Source: Sedimenticola_A sp040506895 (GTDB lineage Bacteria; Pseudomonadota; Gammaproteobacteria; Chromatiales; Chromatiaceae). From it: a stretch of DNA of 64,000 nt. The stretch's first letter is position 1; each line of letters begins with the position of its first letter. Position numbers and translations under genes: made by a program. The notes beneath the pieces were generated by a model, which saw nothing but the letters and a program-made list of their open reading frames with translations, made no database searches and was not told where the DNA came from. The stretch covers positions 930,001 to 994,000 of the forward strand of contig JBEVVY010000001.1 of the NCBI GenBank assembly GCA_040506895.1. Reading direction: 5' to 3'. Shown piece after piece: positions 9,201-17,682 of the stretch.

Positions 9201-9422
9201 ATTACATGCTTTCGCAAACTTGCTCCTAATTAGAGGTATATATTCCCTGCTTAACCGGCTGATCCATTCAAACCCTGATACCTGACATTGCCTCTTAGTC
9301 TCAGAATTTCCAATTGCGGCAGTTCTAACGCAGTAGTGACCAGTCCTGTACTGTTGAGAAATAAAGCATCGAAGCCTTTGGCCAGACAGCCAACAGGAAA
9401 CTGCGTAGGAGCTGGAATGAGA

Positions 9423-9447
9423 TAGGGGCGCTGAATCAGCGCCCCTA
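9423..9447. terminator. strong hairpin between convergent genes
   Basis: Perfect 11-bp stem TAGGGGCGCTG/CAGCGCCCCTA with a 3-base loop. It lies between two convergent genes and 25 bases after the - strand hydrolase stop. There is no long T-run on either side, so it is either a weak bidirectional terminator or an RNA-stabilising hairpin. Confidence 0.6.
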
Positions 9448-9471
9448 TTATTGGAGATAAATAGTCTCCTT

Positions 9472-10278
9472 CTATGAACCAACCACTTCAGCAACCCAGC
9501 GTTTTACCTCGTCTATTGACGCCGATGGAGCTCCTAAGTGATCGGATTTTGGCTCGTAAAAGGTGGCATGAGGCTGGCTAGACAGGAAGTTGTTGAACAA
9601 TTTCGGGCCAAACTTTTTCAACCCTTTGTAATCTCGTTCCGCGACCGCCCATAGTACTGCCACATCAGCCCCTATCTGCTTGGCGGACTTAATCGAATTC
9701 ATTGGCCCCTCAGGGTCAAACCACGAAAGATAATTGTTGGGTGTCACGATGATCGGGTATGTTCCTTTCGATCCCTCGAAATCCATCAATCTCGTAGTGT
9801 CGTCGCCCTTGCCTTTTGAAACCAGTTTTCTGGCTTTGGAAACAGACTTCCCCAGCTTCTTTCGGAAAATTTTTGCTCCCATGTTACCGCCAGGAGCGAG
9901 ACCGATGATGCCGTTAACGTCGCGCATCGTGGCATAATGAAGTGCAAAAACGGCTCCCATGCTGTGTCCGGATACAAAAATATGGGTAGCCCCCTGTGCA
10001 CGCATTGACTCAATGGCTTTATCTACCTCTTCTACAGCAGTGTCCACTGGTGCTTTATATTCACGTTGTTTTGACCAAGGCATCTCCAAGTTGTTAACCA
10101 AGTAACCATCCTTCTCAAGGGCACTTGCAAATCGGTTGACATGCTTGGATGGCGTTCCCCCTTTTCCATGCATTACCACCATGCCGATTTTAGGTGTTTC
10201 TGCAATTACCTGGTTAGAAATCCCCAGGATTAGGGCGAGTGAAATTAAGACACGAAGACTTAAAGACATTAGGTTCAT
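9472..10278 (-). CDS. secreted alpha/beta-hydrolase
   Basis: The 268-residue protein has a signal peptide (LRVLISLALILGISNQVIA) and a complete alpha/beta-hydrolase layout: VVMHGKGG near the N-terminus (oxyanion region), nucleophile elbow GHSMG (VSGHSMGAVFALHYA, about residues 108-112), a possible acid in AVAERD and a late histidine in KSDHLGAPSAS. It is probably periplasmic. Substrate is unknown; small esterase or amidase activity is plausible. It is convergent with the lipoprotein hydrolase at 8300-9145. The upstream region contains a decayed repeat (10353-10439). Confidence 0.8.
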   Translation of the reverse strand: MNLMSLSLRVLISLALILGISNQVIAETPKIGMVVMHGKGGTPSKHVNRFASALEKDGYLVNNLEMPWSKQREYKAPVDTAVEEVDKAIESMRAQGATHIFVSGHSMGAVFALHYATMRDVNGIIGLAPGGNMGAKIFRKKLGKSVSKARKLVSKGKGDDTTRLMDFEGSKGTYPIIVTPNNYLSWFDPEGPMNSIKSAKQIGADVAVLWAVAERDYKGLKKFGPKLFNNFLSSQPHATFYEPKSDHLGAPSASIDEVKRWVAEVVGS

Positions 10279-10352
10279 ATTCCCTCCAATTTATTGGTTT
10301 TTTATCCCTGAACTTACAATACTAAAATAACTTCCACCATTTTCAAGAAAAT

Positions 10353-10439
10353 ATGGAGTCAGAGTAAACTAAAATCATTGAGCATTAAAAAAGTCTACAC
10401 TGACCCCACTTAAGAACCCACTGACCCCACTTAAGAACC
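10353..10439. repeat. tandem 21-bp repeat with inverted-repeat partner
   Basis: CACTGACCCCACTTAAGAACC occurs twice head to tail at 10398-10418 and 10419-10439 without a mismatch. At 10355-10370 lies GAGTCAGAGTAAACT, whose reverse complement resembles AGTCTACACTGACCCC at 10392-10407, so the segment looks like a small element or decayed insertion-sequence end with terminal inverted repeats. A similar word lies at 8052-8065. Confidence 0.6.
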
Positions 10440-10513
10440 TCAATGGCTACAACAGCAGGGAGAGTGCCAAATGGAGCTTGGCTACTAAGTTGCTTTATTC
10501 ATTTACTGCAAAC

Positions 10514-10921
10514 CTAATTGAGCTCGCCTTGCTCGAGAACATTCTTAACCATCTCGTCCACAAATGAGCGTTTTGATTTTCTGGGGTACTCAGCCCGATA
10601 TGCCTTGCACTGCTTTAGAGCCTTGGCGACCTCAGCATACGTGCTATCGGATATTCCTGGATAAGGCTCTACCGGATCGAACATGACGAGTTGATCATCC
10701 ATATTGGCCTCTATCAGTTCGATGGCCTGATCGATTTCTCCTGCCCTGAGATGTTTGAGGGTAGCGATCTGCGACTGAACGTCACGGGCATCCTTGTTAA
10801 CGGTCATATCTACAATAGATGACTCACCTCGTTCCATTCCGAGGCTCCATCCCACAAAAAGACCAAGAACTGCTGCAACAATTATCCCTGCCAAAACCCC
10901 AACCAATGCCTTGCCATCCAT
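10514..10921 (-). CDS. small membrane-anchored protein of unknown function
   Basis: I place the start at ATG 10921, which follows AAAGGAGATAGTA; an upstream ATG (11008) gives a basic extension without a good ribosome-binding site. The 135-residue product has one N-terminal membrane helix (LVGVLAGIIVAAVLGLFVGW, about residues 5-24) and a soluble alpha-helical tail with a single cysteine (KQCKAY). No family recognised. It stands alone, divergent from the DUF1496-like gene. Confidence 0.65.
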   Translation of the reverse strand: MDGKALVGVLAGIIVAAVLGLFVGWSLGMERGESSIVDMTVNKDARDVQSQIATLKHLRAGEIDQAIELIEANMDDQLVMFDPVEPYPGISDSTYAEVAKALKQCKAYRAEYPRKSKRSFVDEMVKNVLEQGELN

Positions 10922-11114
10922 TACTATCTCCTTTGTCTTTACCTGCGGACATTGCCTCCAGGTCTTTGAACGCCTGGCACCGTTTTCCCCACCCCTTTTG
11001 ATACTCAATGATCCATCTCCGCGTATACGGTGATGCCTGCGACAGGACGGTTGGGGAATCGCCTATACTGAGTGTAGAAGAGCCGTATCCGTTTTCTTAC
11101 CGGGAGGAAAGGAT

Positions 11115-11354
11115 ATGAGTGGTATCAATGACTTACCTCATGTTGGCGCACCTGACCCTGAGATGAAGAACTCGCCGATTTTCGACAACACCGACAGGGA
11201 ATTTCTTTCGCTGGATGCTGAACTGGAGAGCGGTGTTTGTTATTTCAACGACCAGGATTTCAAAATCGGTGATTATGTCTGCAGCGGCAACGAACTGTTG
11301 CGCTGTGAAAGCTACGGCGTCTGGATCAGAGAGGGAAGCTGCTACGAGAAGTGA
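11115..11354 (+). CDS. small DUF1496-like protein
   Basis: A 79-residue soluble protein behind GGGAGGAAAGGATATG. The C-terminal half has the pattern of the DUF1496 family: GVCYFNDQDFKIGDYVCSG, then LLRC, a tryptophan and a last SC. Four cysteines (about residues 42, 54, 62 and 76) could form two disulfides, although no signal peptide is visible. Function unknown. The next gene starts about 55 bases downstream on the same strand. Confidence 0.65.
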   Translation: MSGINDLPHVGAPDPEMKNSPIFDNTDREFLSLDAELESGVCYFNDQDFKIGDYVCSGNELLRCESYGVWIREGSCYEK

Positions 11355-11408
11355 CCCGTGCGGTCGGGTCAGTATAGATACACTCTGCTGTGTTTCCAAG
11401 GGGGGTTG

Positions 11409-11810
11409 ATGATCACAATCAATGGGAGGCAACCTGATTTAAGCGGTGCCACATGTGAAGAACTCCTGTGTCAGCAATATATTCACAACGGTCAGCTGGA
11501 AGATGAAGCTGACGTGGTATTCCTGAAAATTGCCGGACAGTGGCATCAGCTCTATTTTGACGGTGGCGTTGTGCATTGGCGCATGCAGGATGATGAACCG
11601 GAGCAGAGAGTAGTGGCTGAGGATGATGTGTTCTCATATCCACTGGTTGATCTTGGAGACAGCTACGGTATCAAGGGCCAGATGTTCTCGGATTGCCAGG
11701 TCATGGAAACGGATGATGGTGAGACAGTCACATTGACATTTGAAACAGGGTCGCAGCTGCTGTTCCAAAACATCGGAGACAGTACAGCAATTGGTTTCAA
11801 AGGTAGTTAA
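11409..11810 (+). CDS. unrecognised small protein
   Basis: A 133-residue soluble protein from ATG 11409, preceded by AAGGGGGG. It is acidic and beta-rich (IAGQWHQLYFDGGVVHWRM, and a later VTLTFETGSQLLFQ), with no signal peptide, membrane segment or motif I know. It follows the DUF1496-like gene and may be co-transcribed with it. No role can be proposed from the sequence. Confidence 0.6.
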   Translation: MITINGRQPDLSGATCEELLCQQYIHNGQLEDEADVVFLKIAGQWHQLYFDGGVVHWRMQDDEPEQRVVAEDDVFSYPLVDLGDSYGIKGQMFSDCQVMETDDGETVTLTFETGSQLLFQNIGDSTAIGFKGS

Positions 11811-11864
11811 TCGGTTTCTGAAGTGATAGCGGGTAACAGTGGAAGCTTGCCGGGTCAATACAGA

Positions 11865-12131
11865 TCAAAGACCGTATTTCTTGTGCAGGGCATGCCTGAC
11901 CGGGCAGCTGCAGACCCGGTGCTTGCCCAGGTCGGAGCTGTAGGCACAGCCGCTCTTTTCATTGCAGACCAGGATCCTGGAAACACCCTCGTCGTCGCTT
12001 CCCAGCTGACAAAGATCGTGTCGGCAATCATACAGGCAGGCATTTTCGTGGAGACACCGGTCGGCGTCGTCGATGGTCTCCTGTGATATCAGGTAGTGGG
12101 GGCGGTCTCGTTTATCGGCGGGGTTGTCCAT
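11865..12131 (-). CDS. small cysteine-rich protein
   Basis: The - strand frame gives 88 residues from ATG 12131 with seven cysteines: one near DADRC, a cluster CLYDCRHDLC, then CNEKSGC and CSC. The spacing suggests a metal- or disulfide-bearing fold. There is no signal peptide. The + strand frame over the same bases (11823-12086) lacks such a pattern and I treat it as a shadow. The 65-residue protein at 29730-29927 also has an early Cys cluster but no clear further similarity. Function unknown. Confidence 0.55.
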   Translation of the reverse strand: MDNPADKRDRPHYLISQETIDDADRCLHENACLYDCRHDLCQLGSDDEGVSRILVCNEKSGCAYSSDLGKHRVCSCPVRHALHKKYGL

Positions 12132-12280
12132 AACGCTCAATATCCCTGTTTCTGCTGCTGGCAGCGCTGGATTATACAGAACCCGAGGCGGATTATCGCG
12201 GAATCCAAATCCTGGCTAAAGAAAACGTGATCCGGTACCGACATAGTGGTATGGACCGTCAACCGATGATGGAAAGCGTC

Positions 12281-12754
12281 ATGCCCAGGATAATTGCCCT
12301 TCTGACACTGAGTATTGGACTGTTACACGGCGCCGTTAGCAGTGCCCAGGAAGCCCCTGCCGCTCCGGCCGAAACCAGTGGCGCCGCCTGTGTCATGGCC
12401 AAGTGGCAGGGAAACACCCTCGACTACGTGCTGGTCTACGGCAAGTCGCACCCCGCCATTGCCCAGGAGGAGGGAGAGAAGATCCTTAAAGAGAGGGGCT
12501 ATGACAACTACAAGGCCAACGTGAGCATTCTTCATCACCAGGCCAACACCAACCTTCCCCACGCCTATGTGATCGTGGTGAAGACCAGCTACAAGACGAG
12601 ACGGGGCAAAGACCGCACGAGTTATGGCTGCGGCTTCAGCCATGCCCACTTCAATCACGCCCTGGTGATGGCGTTGTGGGACCTGAAAGCGTTCTCATGG
12701 GGATGGGACGAAGAGAAGCACGGCTACGAGGTCATCGAACAGCTGCGCTACTGA
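12281..12754 (+). CDS. small secreted protein of unknown function
   Basis: From ATG 12281 the protein has 157 residues and begins with a signal peptide (MPRIIALLTLSIGLLHGAVS). In-frame upstream starts (12266, and GTG 12227) would only lengthen the N-terminus before the signal. The mature part has an Ala/Pro-rich stretch and then a compact domain with two cysteines (AACVMAKW and YGCGFSHAHFNHA), the second beside three histidines, which might bind metal. No family recognised. It is followed by a repeat region. Confidence 0.6.
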   Translation: MPRIIALLTLSIGLLHGAVSSAQEAPAAPAETSGAACVMAKWQGNTLDYVLVYGKSHPAIAQEEGEKILKERGYDNYKANVSILHHQANTNLPHAYVIVVKTSYKTRRGKDRTSYGCGFSHAHFNHALVMALWDLKAFSWGWDEEKHGYEVIEQLRY

Positions 12755-12776
12755 GTTCGCGAGCAACACCCCTATC

Positions 12777-12861
12777 GGTGCAATACGCTTCGCTATTGCA
12801 CCCTACTACGGCTCAAACAGCATCCTGGATGTAGGGTGGGTTAGCAACAGCGTAACCCACC
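12777..12861. repeat. two-hairpin dispersed repeat (REP-like)
   Basis: Two perfect 9-bp hairpins: GGTGCAATA/TATTGCACC (12777-12785 with 12794-12802) and GGTGGGTTA/TAACCCACC (12835-12843 with 12853-12861). The motif GTAGGGTGGGTTAGC...GCGTAACCCACC is a familiar dispersed intergenic repeat of gammaproteobacteria. It lies between convergent genes and may help termination. Confidence 0.7.
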
Positions 12862-12915
12862 ACCAAAGACTCCAACACAGTGCGATACACTGAATTATTG
12901 CACCCCTGGTTCTGA

Positions 12916-13893
12916 TCAGCTGTTGCCCAACGCCTCCTCAAGGCGTTGCCACTCTTCTTCACTACCCGGAAGTCCGAATCGTATAGAGGAAATATCCCTG
13001 AAGATCCTTGTCAGTACCCCCTGGCTGGCAAGGCCGTCGAACAGCATGGCGGCCCTGGGCGTACGGACCAGTTGAAAAAGTGCCGTTCCACCCGATGGCT
13101 GCAATCCGTGGGTCGTCAGCAGTTCATTCAACCGTTTGCCTGATCTCTCCAGCCTGGAGATCGTCTCCTGCTGCCACTGCCGGTCGGCAAGTGCCTGGCC
13201 GGCGATCCACCGTGCGGGCCCGCTGACGGCCCAGGGTCCGGCCTGTTCCTGCAGCCGATCCAACAGTGGCGCATCAGCGAGAACGAAACCGCAGCGGATA
13301 CCCGCCAGGCCGAAGAACTTGCCCAGGGAGCGCAGCACCACCAAGCCTTGCCGGGGAGATGCCAGGGCAAGGCTCTCCTGGGGATTGGTGTCGATAAAGG
13401 CCTCGTCAGCAACCAGCCATCCGCCCTTTTCAGCCAACTGCCGATGCCACTCCAGGGCACGCTCTTTTCCAATCATCAATCCATCGGGATTGTTGGGCCG
13501 GGTGATGACCAATACGTCCAGGTCGGCCAGTGTTTCATCGATCACACCCAGTTCCAGGCGCACCACCTCGTGCCCGGCTTCGGACCACGCCTTGGCGTGT
13601 TCCGAATAGGTGGGGTCCATGATGCCGACCCGGCAGGGCTGACGGAGCCCTGGCAGTTGCTGGATCGCCTGCTGGGTACCGGCAACGGGTAACAGGCTCT
13701 CACAGCCGTAGTAGGCCGCCGCGACCTGTTCAAGTCCGTCCCGGGTTTCAGGCAGTCGCCGGCAGATCTCCGGGGGCAGTTCCGGTACCGGCCAGCCGAA
13801 CGGGTTGATACCGGTTGAGAGATCGAGCCACTGCTCAACGGGCCTGCCGTAGAGTTCGGCCGCCTGCCTTACGTTTCCACCATGATCAAGCAA
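12916..13893 (-). CDS. cobD: L-threonine-O-3-phosphate decarboxylase
   Basis: A PLP-dependent class I/II aminotransferase-fold enzyme that makes (R)-1-amino-2-propanol phosphate, the linker of the cobalamin nucleotide loop. The 325-residue protein has LSTGINPFGWP near residue 25 (typical of CobD/CobC), TRPNNPDG, DEAFID and the PLP lysine Lys192 in SLGKFFGLAGIRCGF. It overlaps cbiB by 8 bases, which makes the product that CbiB uses. This is the last gene of the - strand cobalamin operon. Called cobD in Salmonella and cobC in Pseudomonas denitrificans. Confidence 0.93.
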   Translation of the reverse strand: MLDHGGNVRQAAELYGRPVEQWLDLSTGINPFGWPVPELPPEICRRLPETRDGLEQVAAAYYGCESLLPVAGTQQAIQQLPGLRQPCRVGIMDPTYSEHAKAWSEAGHEVVRLELGVIDETLADLDVLVITRPNNPDGLMIGKERALEWHRQLAEKGGWLVADEAFIDTNPQESLALASPRQGLVVLRSLGKFFGLAGIRCGFVLADAPLLDRLQEQAGPWAVSGPARWIAGQALADRQWQQETISRLERSGKRLNELLTTHGLQPSGGTALFQLVRTPRAAMLFDGLASQGVLTRIFRDISSIRFGLPGSEEEWQRLEEALGNS

Positions 13894-14782
13894 TGAGAAG
13901 ACTCCAGGTCAATGCCATCAGAAGCCAGAGCAACAGGCTTTTGTGTACCAGGTCGAGGGCTCGGTAGATATCCGACAGATCGGGCGGGTTATCCCCGCCG
14001 AACAACGGCTTCTCCACCCGCTTGCCCTGGTAGACCGCCGGTCCTCCGAGTTCGATATCCAGGGCCCCTGCCCCCGCCGTCATCACCGGTCCGCCATTGG
14101 GGCTGGCGAGCAACCCCGCCTGGTCACGCCAGCAATCCATGGCCTGGGCCCGGTTACCCATCAAGGCATAGATTGCCGCCACCAGCCGTGCGGGTATCCA
14201 GTTGAGCAGATCATCCAGCTTCGCGGTGAACCAGCCGAATGTGTTGAACCGTTCGTTGCGATATCCCCACATGGCATCCAGGGTGTTGACCAGCCGGTAG
14301 AACACCACGCCGGGTGCACCGGCGATAAAAAACCAGAACAGTGCCCCGAAGATGGCGTCCAGGCCGTTCTCCAATACCGACTCGATGGTGGCCCGTATCA
14401 CCGACACCCTGTCCATGTCGGTACTGTCGCGGCTCACCATCCGGCCGACCTTCTCCCGGGCAGCCCCCATGTTGTCCTGTTCAAGTTTGCATGCCACCGC
14501 CCTGGCATGATCTGCCAGGCTGCGGGCACCGAGGGCGAAATAGAGTGCCACCAGGCTGACCCATATTCCCCAGGTCGACTCAAGCACTCCTGCCAGCAGT
14601 ACAAAGGGAAGCGTGGTGATCAGCAATGCGACGACACCCTTCAGCTTCCCGTCCCTGCCATCGTTCAACCGACCCTCCACCTGATCGGCCAGGCGACCGA
14701 ACCCCACCAGGGGATGCCAGCGGGAAAGCTCGCCCAGCAACTGATCGACAATCAGCGCCCCGAGGGCGATCAGTGAGTTCAT
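13886..14782 (-). CDS. cbiB: adenosylcobinamide-phosphate synthase
   Basis: CbiB joins adenosylcobyric acid to aminopropanol phosphate at the inner membrane. The 298-residue protein is hydrophobic with several membrane helices and carries the family features LLGELSRWHPLVGFG near residue 16, SRDSTDMDRVSVIRATIESV and the C-terminal GGPAVYQGK region. Length is typical. It overlaps its neighbours on both sides (8 bases with cobD, 4 with cobS). Called cobD in the Pseudomonas nomenclature. Confidence 0.93.
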   Translation of the reverse strand: MNSLIALGALIVDQLLGELSRWHPLVGFGRLADQVEGRLNDGRDGKLKGVVALLITTLPFVLLAGVLESTWGIWVSLVALYFALGARSLADHARAVACKLEQDNMGAAREKVGRMVSRDSTDMDRVSVIRATIESVLENGLDAIFGALFWFFIAGAPGVVFYRLVNTLDAMWGYRNERFNTFGWFTAKLDDLLNWIPARLVAAIYALMGNRAQAMDCWRDQAGLLASPNGGPVMTAGAGALDIELGGPAVYQGKRVEKPLFGGDNPPDLSDIYRALDLVHKSLLLWLLMALTWSLLIA

Positions 14783-15522
14783 ACCAGGAACGCCATCGCC
14801 AGCAGCGCTGTCACTTCGAGCAGCTCACAGATGGCACCGGCCGCATCCCCGGTGACACCACCAATGCGCTCCATCAGGGCCGATCTCAACAGGGCGAAAC
14901 AGCCAACGACCAGCAGCAGAAGAAGCAGGACACCCCAGCCGAGAAAGAGACTGCAGAAGAGGGCCGACACCAGGAGCACCACCTGTGAGCGTTCGCGGGA
15001 GAGGTGTTCCGACAACACGGAACCCAATCCCCCGGGCCGCACGTAGGGCATGTAACCCAGTGCCGCCACCAGGCCCGACCGACCGACCAGTGGCGCGAGC
15101 AGCAGCGCACTCCAGTTGCCGGCATCGAGCAAAGTCTCGAGGGCCGCGAACTTGACCAGCAGCACCAGCACCACCGCCGTGACCGCCATGGGTCCGGCGT
15201 GGGTATCCTTCATGATCTCCAGGGTGCGCTCGGGATCCCCCTGCCCCCCGATCCAGGCATCGGCCGTATCCGCCAGGCCATCGATATGCAATGCGCCGGT
15301 GATGGCCACCCAGAGCGACAACAGCAGCGCCGCCTGCAGCAGGCTGCCGAGTCCATCGGTCAGCAGAAAGAGAAGCACCAGTACAAGCCCGATGACCAGA
15401 CCGACCAGCGGGTAATAGAGCACCGCCCTGGCCTGCACCTCTTCATCGGGCAAGCCGTCGCTGCCGGGAACCGGCAGACGGGTAAGAAACTGCAGGGCGA
15501 GCAGAAAGGGCTGAAGTATCAT
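14779..15522 (-). CDS. cobS: adenosylcobinamide-GDP ribazoletransferase (cobalamin synthase)
   Basis: CobS/CobV joins activated adenosylcobinamide-GDP to alpha-ribazole (phosphate) in the membrane. The 247-residue hydrophobic protein has the family signature ALHIDGLADTADAW with the acidic cluster expected to bind metal, and FLTRLPVPG at the N-terminus. Four-base overlaps with cbiB and the phosphatase gene indicate translational coupling. Confidence 0.94.
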   Translation of the reverse strand: MILQPFLLALQFLTRLPVPGSDGLPDEEVQARAVLYYPLVGLVIGLVLVLLFLLTDGLGSLLQAALLLSLWVAITGALHIDGLADTADAWIGGQGDPERTLEIMKDTHAGPMAVTAVVLVLLVKFAALETLLDAGNWSALLLAPLVGRSGLVAALGYMPYVRPGGLGSVLSEHLSRERSQVVLLVSALFCSLFLGWGVLLLLLLVVGCFALLRSALMERIGGVTGDAAGAICELLEVTALLAMAFLV

Positions 15523-16118
15523 GCGAGGTCGTTACCACAGTGGAACACCAGCCGCGGGATGCCCTCGCCGATGCGCAGCCGGCTGATTCCCGCAAAGGGT
15601 ATCTCCATGCGGAACAGGTTGACCAGCGGTATGCCCAGCACGTTGGCGATGATCAGGCGGTTGACCCCACCATGGGCCACCACCAGCAGGTGTTCGCCGC
15701 GGTGCCGCTCCAGGAGATCCTGCCAGGCCGACTCCACCCGCAGTTTGAACTCATCCAGGGGTTCTGCACCCGGCGGGGTGTGTTTCACCGGGTCGCTCCA
15801 GAAGTTGGATACCGCATCCGGCTGCTCTTCGTAGAGTTCCGCCGGCAGTCTCCCCTCCCATTCGCCAAAGCCGATCTCCCGCAACCGCTCCTCGGTGGAG
15901 AGTGAGAGATCGAGCTTCTCGCTCAACTCCTGTGCAAAGCGGTGGCAACGGGTCAGGGGGGAACTGATGATCCGGTCCCAGGGCGCCGGCTCGCTCACCG
16001 CCTCGCGCATCTGGCTCCAGCCGGTCTCGCTCAGGGGATCATCCTGCCAGCCACGGATCAGTGTGCCACCCTCGGGCTCACCGTGACGCATCAGGTCGAC
16101 AATCGTATCCGTATCCAT
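15519..16118 (-). CDS. cobC: histidine phosphatase, probable alpha-ribazole-phosphate phosphatase
   Basis: From ATG 16118 the protein has 199 residues and is a histidine-phosphatase-superfamily member: catalytic RHGE at residues 11-14, the arginine in SPLTRC, the EIGFGEWEG acid segment, and the second histidine in VVAHGGVNR. The start is two bases after the cobT stop, which fixes the reading frame (a longer frame into cobT is a shadow). CobC removes the phosphate from alpha-ribazole phosphate or adenosylcobalamin phosphate. The assignment relies on operon position because this superfamily is broad. Confidence 0.85.
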   Translation of the reverse strand: MDTDTIVDLMRHGEPEGGTLIRGWQDDPLSETGWSQMREAVSEPAPWDRIISSPLTRCHRFAQELSEKLDLSLSTEERLREIGFGEWEGRLPAELYEEQPDAVSNFWSDPVKHTPPGAEPLDEFKLRVESAWQDLLERHRGEHLLVVAHGGVNRLIIANVLGIPLVNLFRMEIPFAGISRLRIGEGIPRLVFHCGNDLA

Positions 16119-16120
16119 CT

Positions 16121-17164
16121 TCAACCCTCGGAGACACCGGCATCGGCAAAGGTCGCCATGCCGTTGTGCAGATCGCAGGCCAGTCGTAACAGGGGCACTG
16201 CCGTGGCGGCACCACTCCCCTCGCCCAGGCGCATGGAGAGATCCAGCAGCGGTTCCGCATCCAGCGCCTGCAGCATGGCGCTGTGTCCCGGCTCGGCGGA
16301 GCGGTGGGAGAAGATCAACCACTCCCTGAGTGCAGGCTGTTGTCTTACCGCCACCAGTGCCGCCGCGGTGGCGATGTAACCGTCGATCAGTACCGGGGTA
16401 CCCTGCTGGCCGCAAGCCAGGAAAGCACCGACCAGGGCGGCGATCTCGAAACCGCCGACACAACGCAGCGCCTCGATGGGCTGTTCATGCAGCCCCTCGT
16501 AACGTTGAAGCGCCTGCCCGATCACATCCGCCTTGTGCGATACACCGGCCTTGTCGAGCCCGGTTCCGGGCCCCGCCAGTATTATCGGATTGGTCTGCAG
16601 CAAGGCACAGCCGATGGCCGCAGAGGCGGTGGTGTTGGCAATACCCATGTCACCACCGATAAAGAGATCAGCCTCCCGGGCACGCTCGGCGGCTGCCCTG
16701 CCCGCATTCAGCGCCACGTCGAGCTGCTCCGCGGTCATGGCATCCTGCTGGTGAAGGTTGGCTGTGCCGGGACCGGCACGGTGACTTATCACCCCGGGCA
16801 TCTCACCGGGATCGACCACGGTGCCGACATCGATCACCTCGAGGGTCGCACCGAGGCTGCCGGCAAGCACGCTGATTGCCGCCCCGCCGTTGGCGAAGTT
16901 GGCAACCATCTGTACCGTCACCTCCTGCGGAAAGGCGGAGACACCGGAGGCCGCGACACCGTGATCAGCGGCAAACACGGCAATCTGCACCTTTTCGAGC
17001 GACGGCCTCTCCCGACCCTGGAGGGCACTGAGATCGATTGCCGCCTGCTCCAGCCGGCCCAGCGAACCGGGTGGCTTGGTCAGCTGCTGCTGCCTCCCGG
17101 CAGCCAGCGCCCTCATCTCGTCATCGGGTCTCTTGATCGGGCGGGTAAACCAATCGGATATCAC
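16121..17164 (-). CDS. cobT: nicotinate-nucleotide--dimethylbenzimidazole phosphoribosyltransferase
   Basis: CobT activates the lower-ligand base to alpha-ribazole phosphate. The 347-residue protein shows KPPGSLGRLE near residue 34, FAADHGVAASGVSAFPQEVT, FIGGDMGIANTT and the catalytic Glu315 in MRLGEGSGAA. All are intact. It overlaps cobU by 4 bases and is followed by the phosphatase after 2 bases. Genes for making dimethylbenzimidazole (bluB, bza) are not in the window. Confidence 0.95.
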   Translation of the reverse strand: MISDWFTRPIKRPDDEMRALAAGRQQQLTKPPGSLGRLEQAAIDLSALQGRERPSLEKVQIAVFAADHGVAASGVSAFPQEVTVQMVANFANGGAAISVLAGSLGATLEVIDVGTVVDPGEMPGVISHRAGPGTANLHQQDAMTAEQLDVALNAGRAAAERAREADLFIGGDMGIANTTASAAIGCALLQTNPIILAGPGTGLDKAGVSHKADVIGQALQRYEGLHEQPIEALRCVGGFEIAALVGAFLACGQQGTPVLIDGYIATAAALVAVRQQPALREWLIFSHRSAEPGHSAMLQALDAEPLLDLSMRLGEGSGAATAVPLLRLACDLHNGMATFADAGVSEG

Positions 17165-17682
17165 GTACTCTTCCCCTTCAGGTAGTGTGGCAGGCCTGCC
17201 ACGGTCAAAATCACACGCTCACAACGCTCTGCCATGGCCTGGTTCAACCAGCCCGCCTCGTCCTGGAATCGCCGGCTCAACTCACCCATGGGTACAATCC
17301 CCATACCCACCTCGTTGCTGACGAATACCTGGCGACCGGGAATACCGGCAAGGGCCTCCAGTAAGGCATCCCGCTCTCTCTGAAAAAGGCCATCATCCTC
17401 GTGCAGCAGAAGATTGGTGATCCAGAGTGTCAGGCAGTCGACCAGAACCAGGCGGTTCTCACGGGCATGGGTCATCAATGTTTCTGCGAGGTACAGGGGC
17501 TCTTCGACCAGCGTCCAGTTTTCGGATCGCCGCTGCTGATGCAGGCGTATTCTCTCGGCCATCTCATCGTCATCGGCGGTCGCCGTGGCCAGGTAGACGA
17601 TGTCACTGCCACTCTCCTTGGCGAGGCGCTCTGCAAGCGCACTTTTTCCGGATCTGGCACCACCGATGATCAGCTCTTTCAT
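17161..17682 (-). CDS. cobU: adenosylcobinamide kinase / adenosylcobinamide-phosphate guanylyltransferase
   Basis: A bifunctional cytoplasmic enzyme of 173 residues from ATG 17682. The P-loop GGARSGKS is at residues 7-14, directly at the N-terminus as expected, followed by YLATATADDDEM with its acidic cluster, a RR.(E)W-type segment, DCLTLWITNLL, and FVSNEVGMGIVP. A longer in-frame start (17721) would put 13 residues before this motif and is unlikely. It is the first gene of the six-gene - strand operon (cobU-T-C-S-cbiB-cobD). I see no convincing cobalamin riboswitch upstream. Confidence 0.95.
   Translation of the reverse strand: MKELIIGGARSGKSALAERLAKESGSDIVYLATATADDDEMAERIRLHQQRRSENWTLVEEPLYLAETLMTHARENRLVLVDCLTLWITNLLLHEDDGLFQRERDALLEALAGIPGRQVFVSNEVGMGIVPMGELSRRFQDEAGWLNQAMAERCERVILTVAGLPHYLKGKST

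Noticed and set aside
11823..12086. + strand frame of 87 codons
   Set aside because: Lies opposite the cysteine-rich - strand frame and lacks a ribosome-binding site and protein-like composition.
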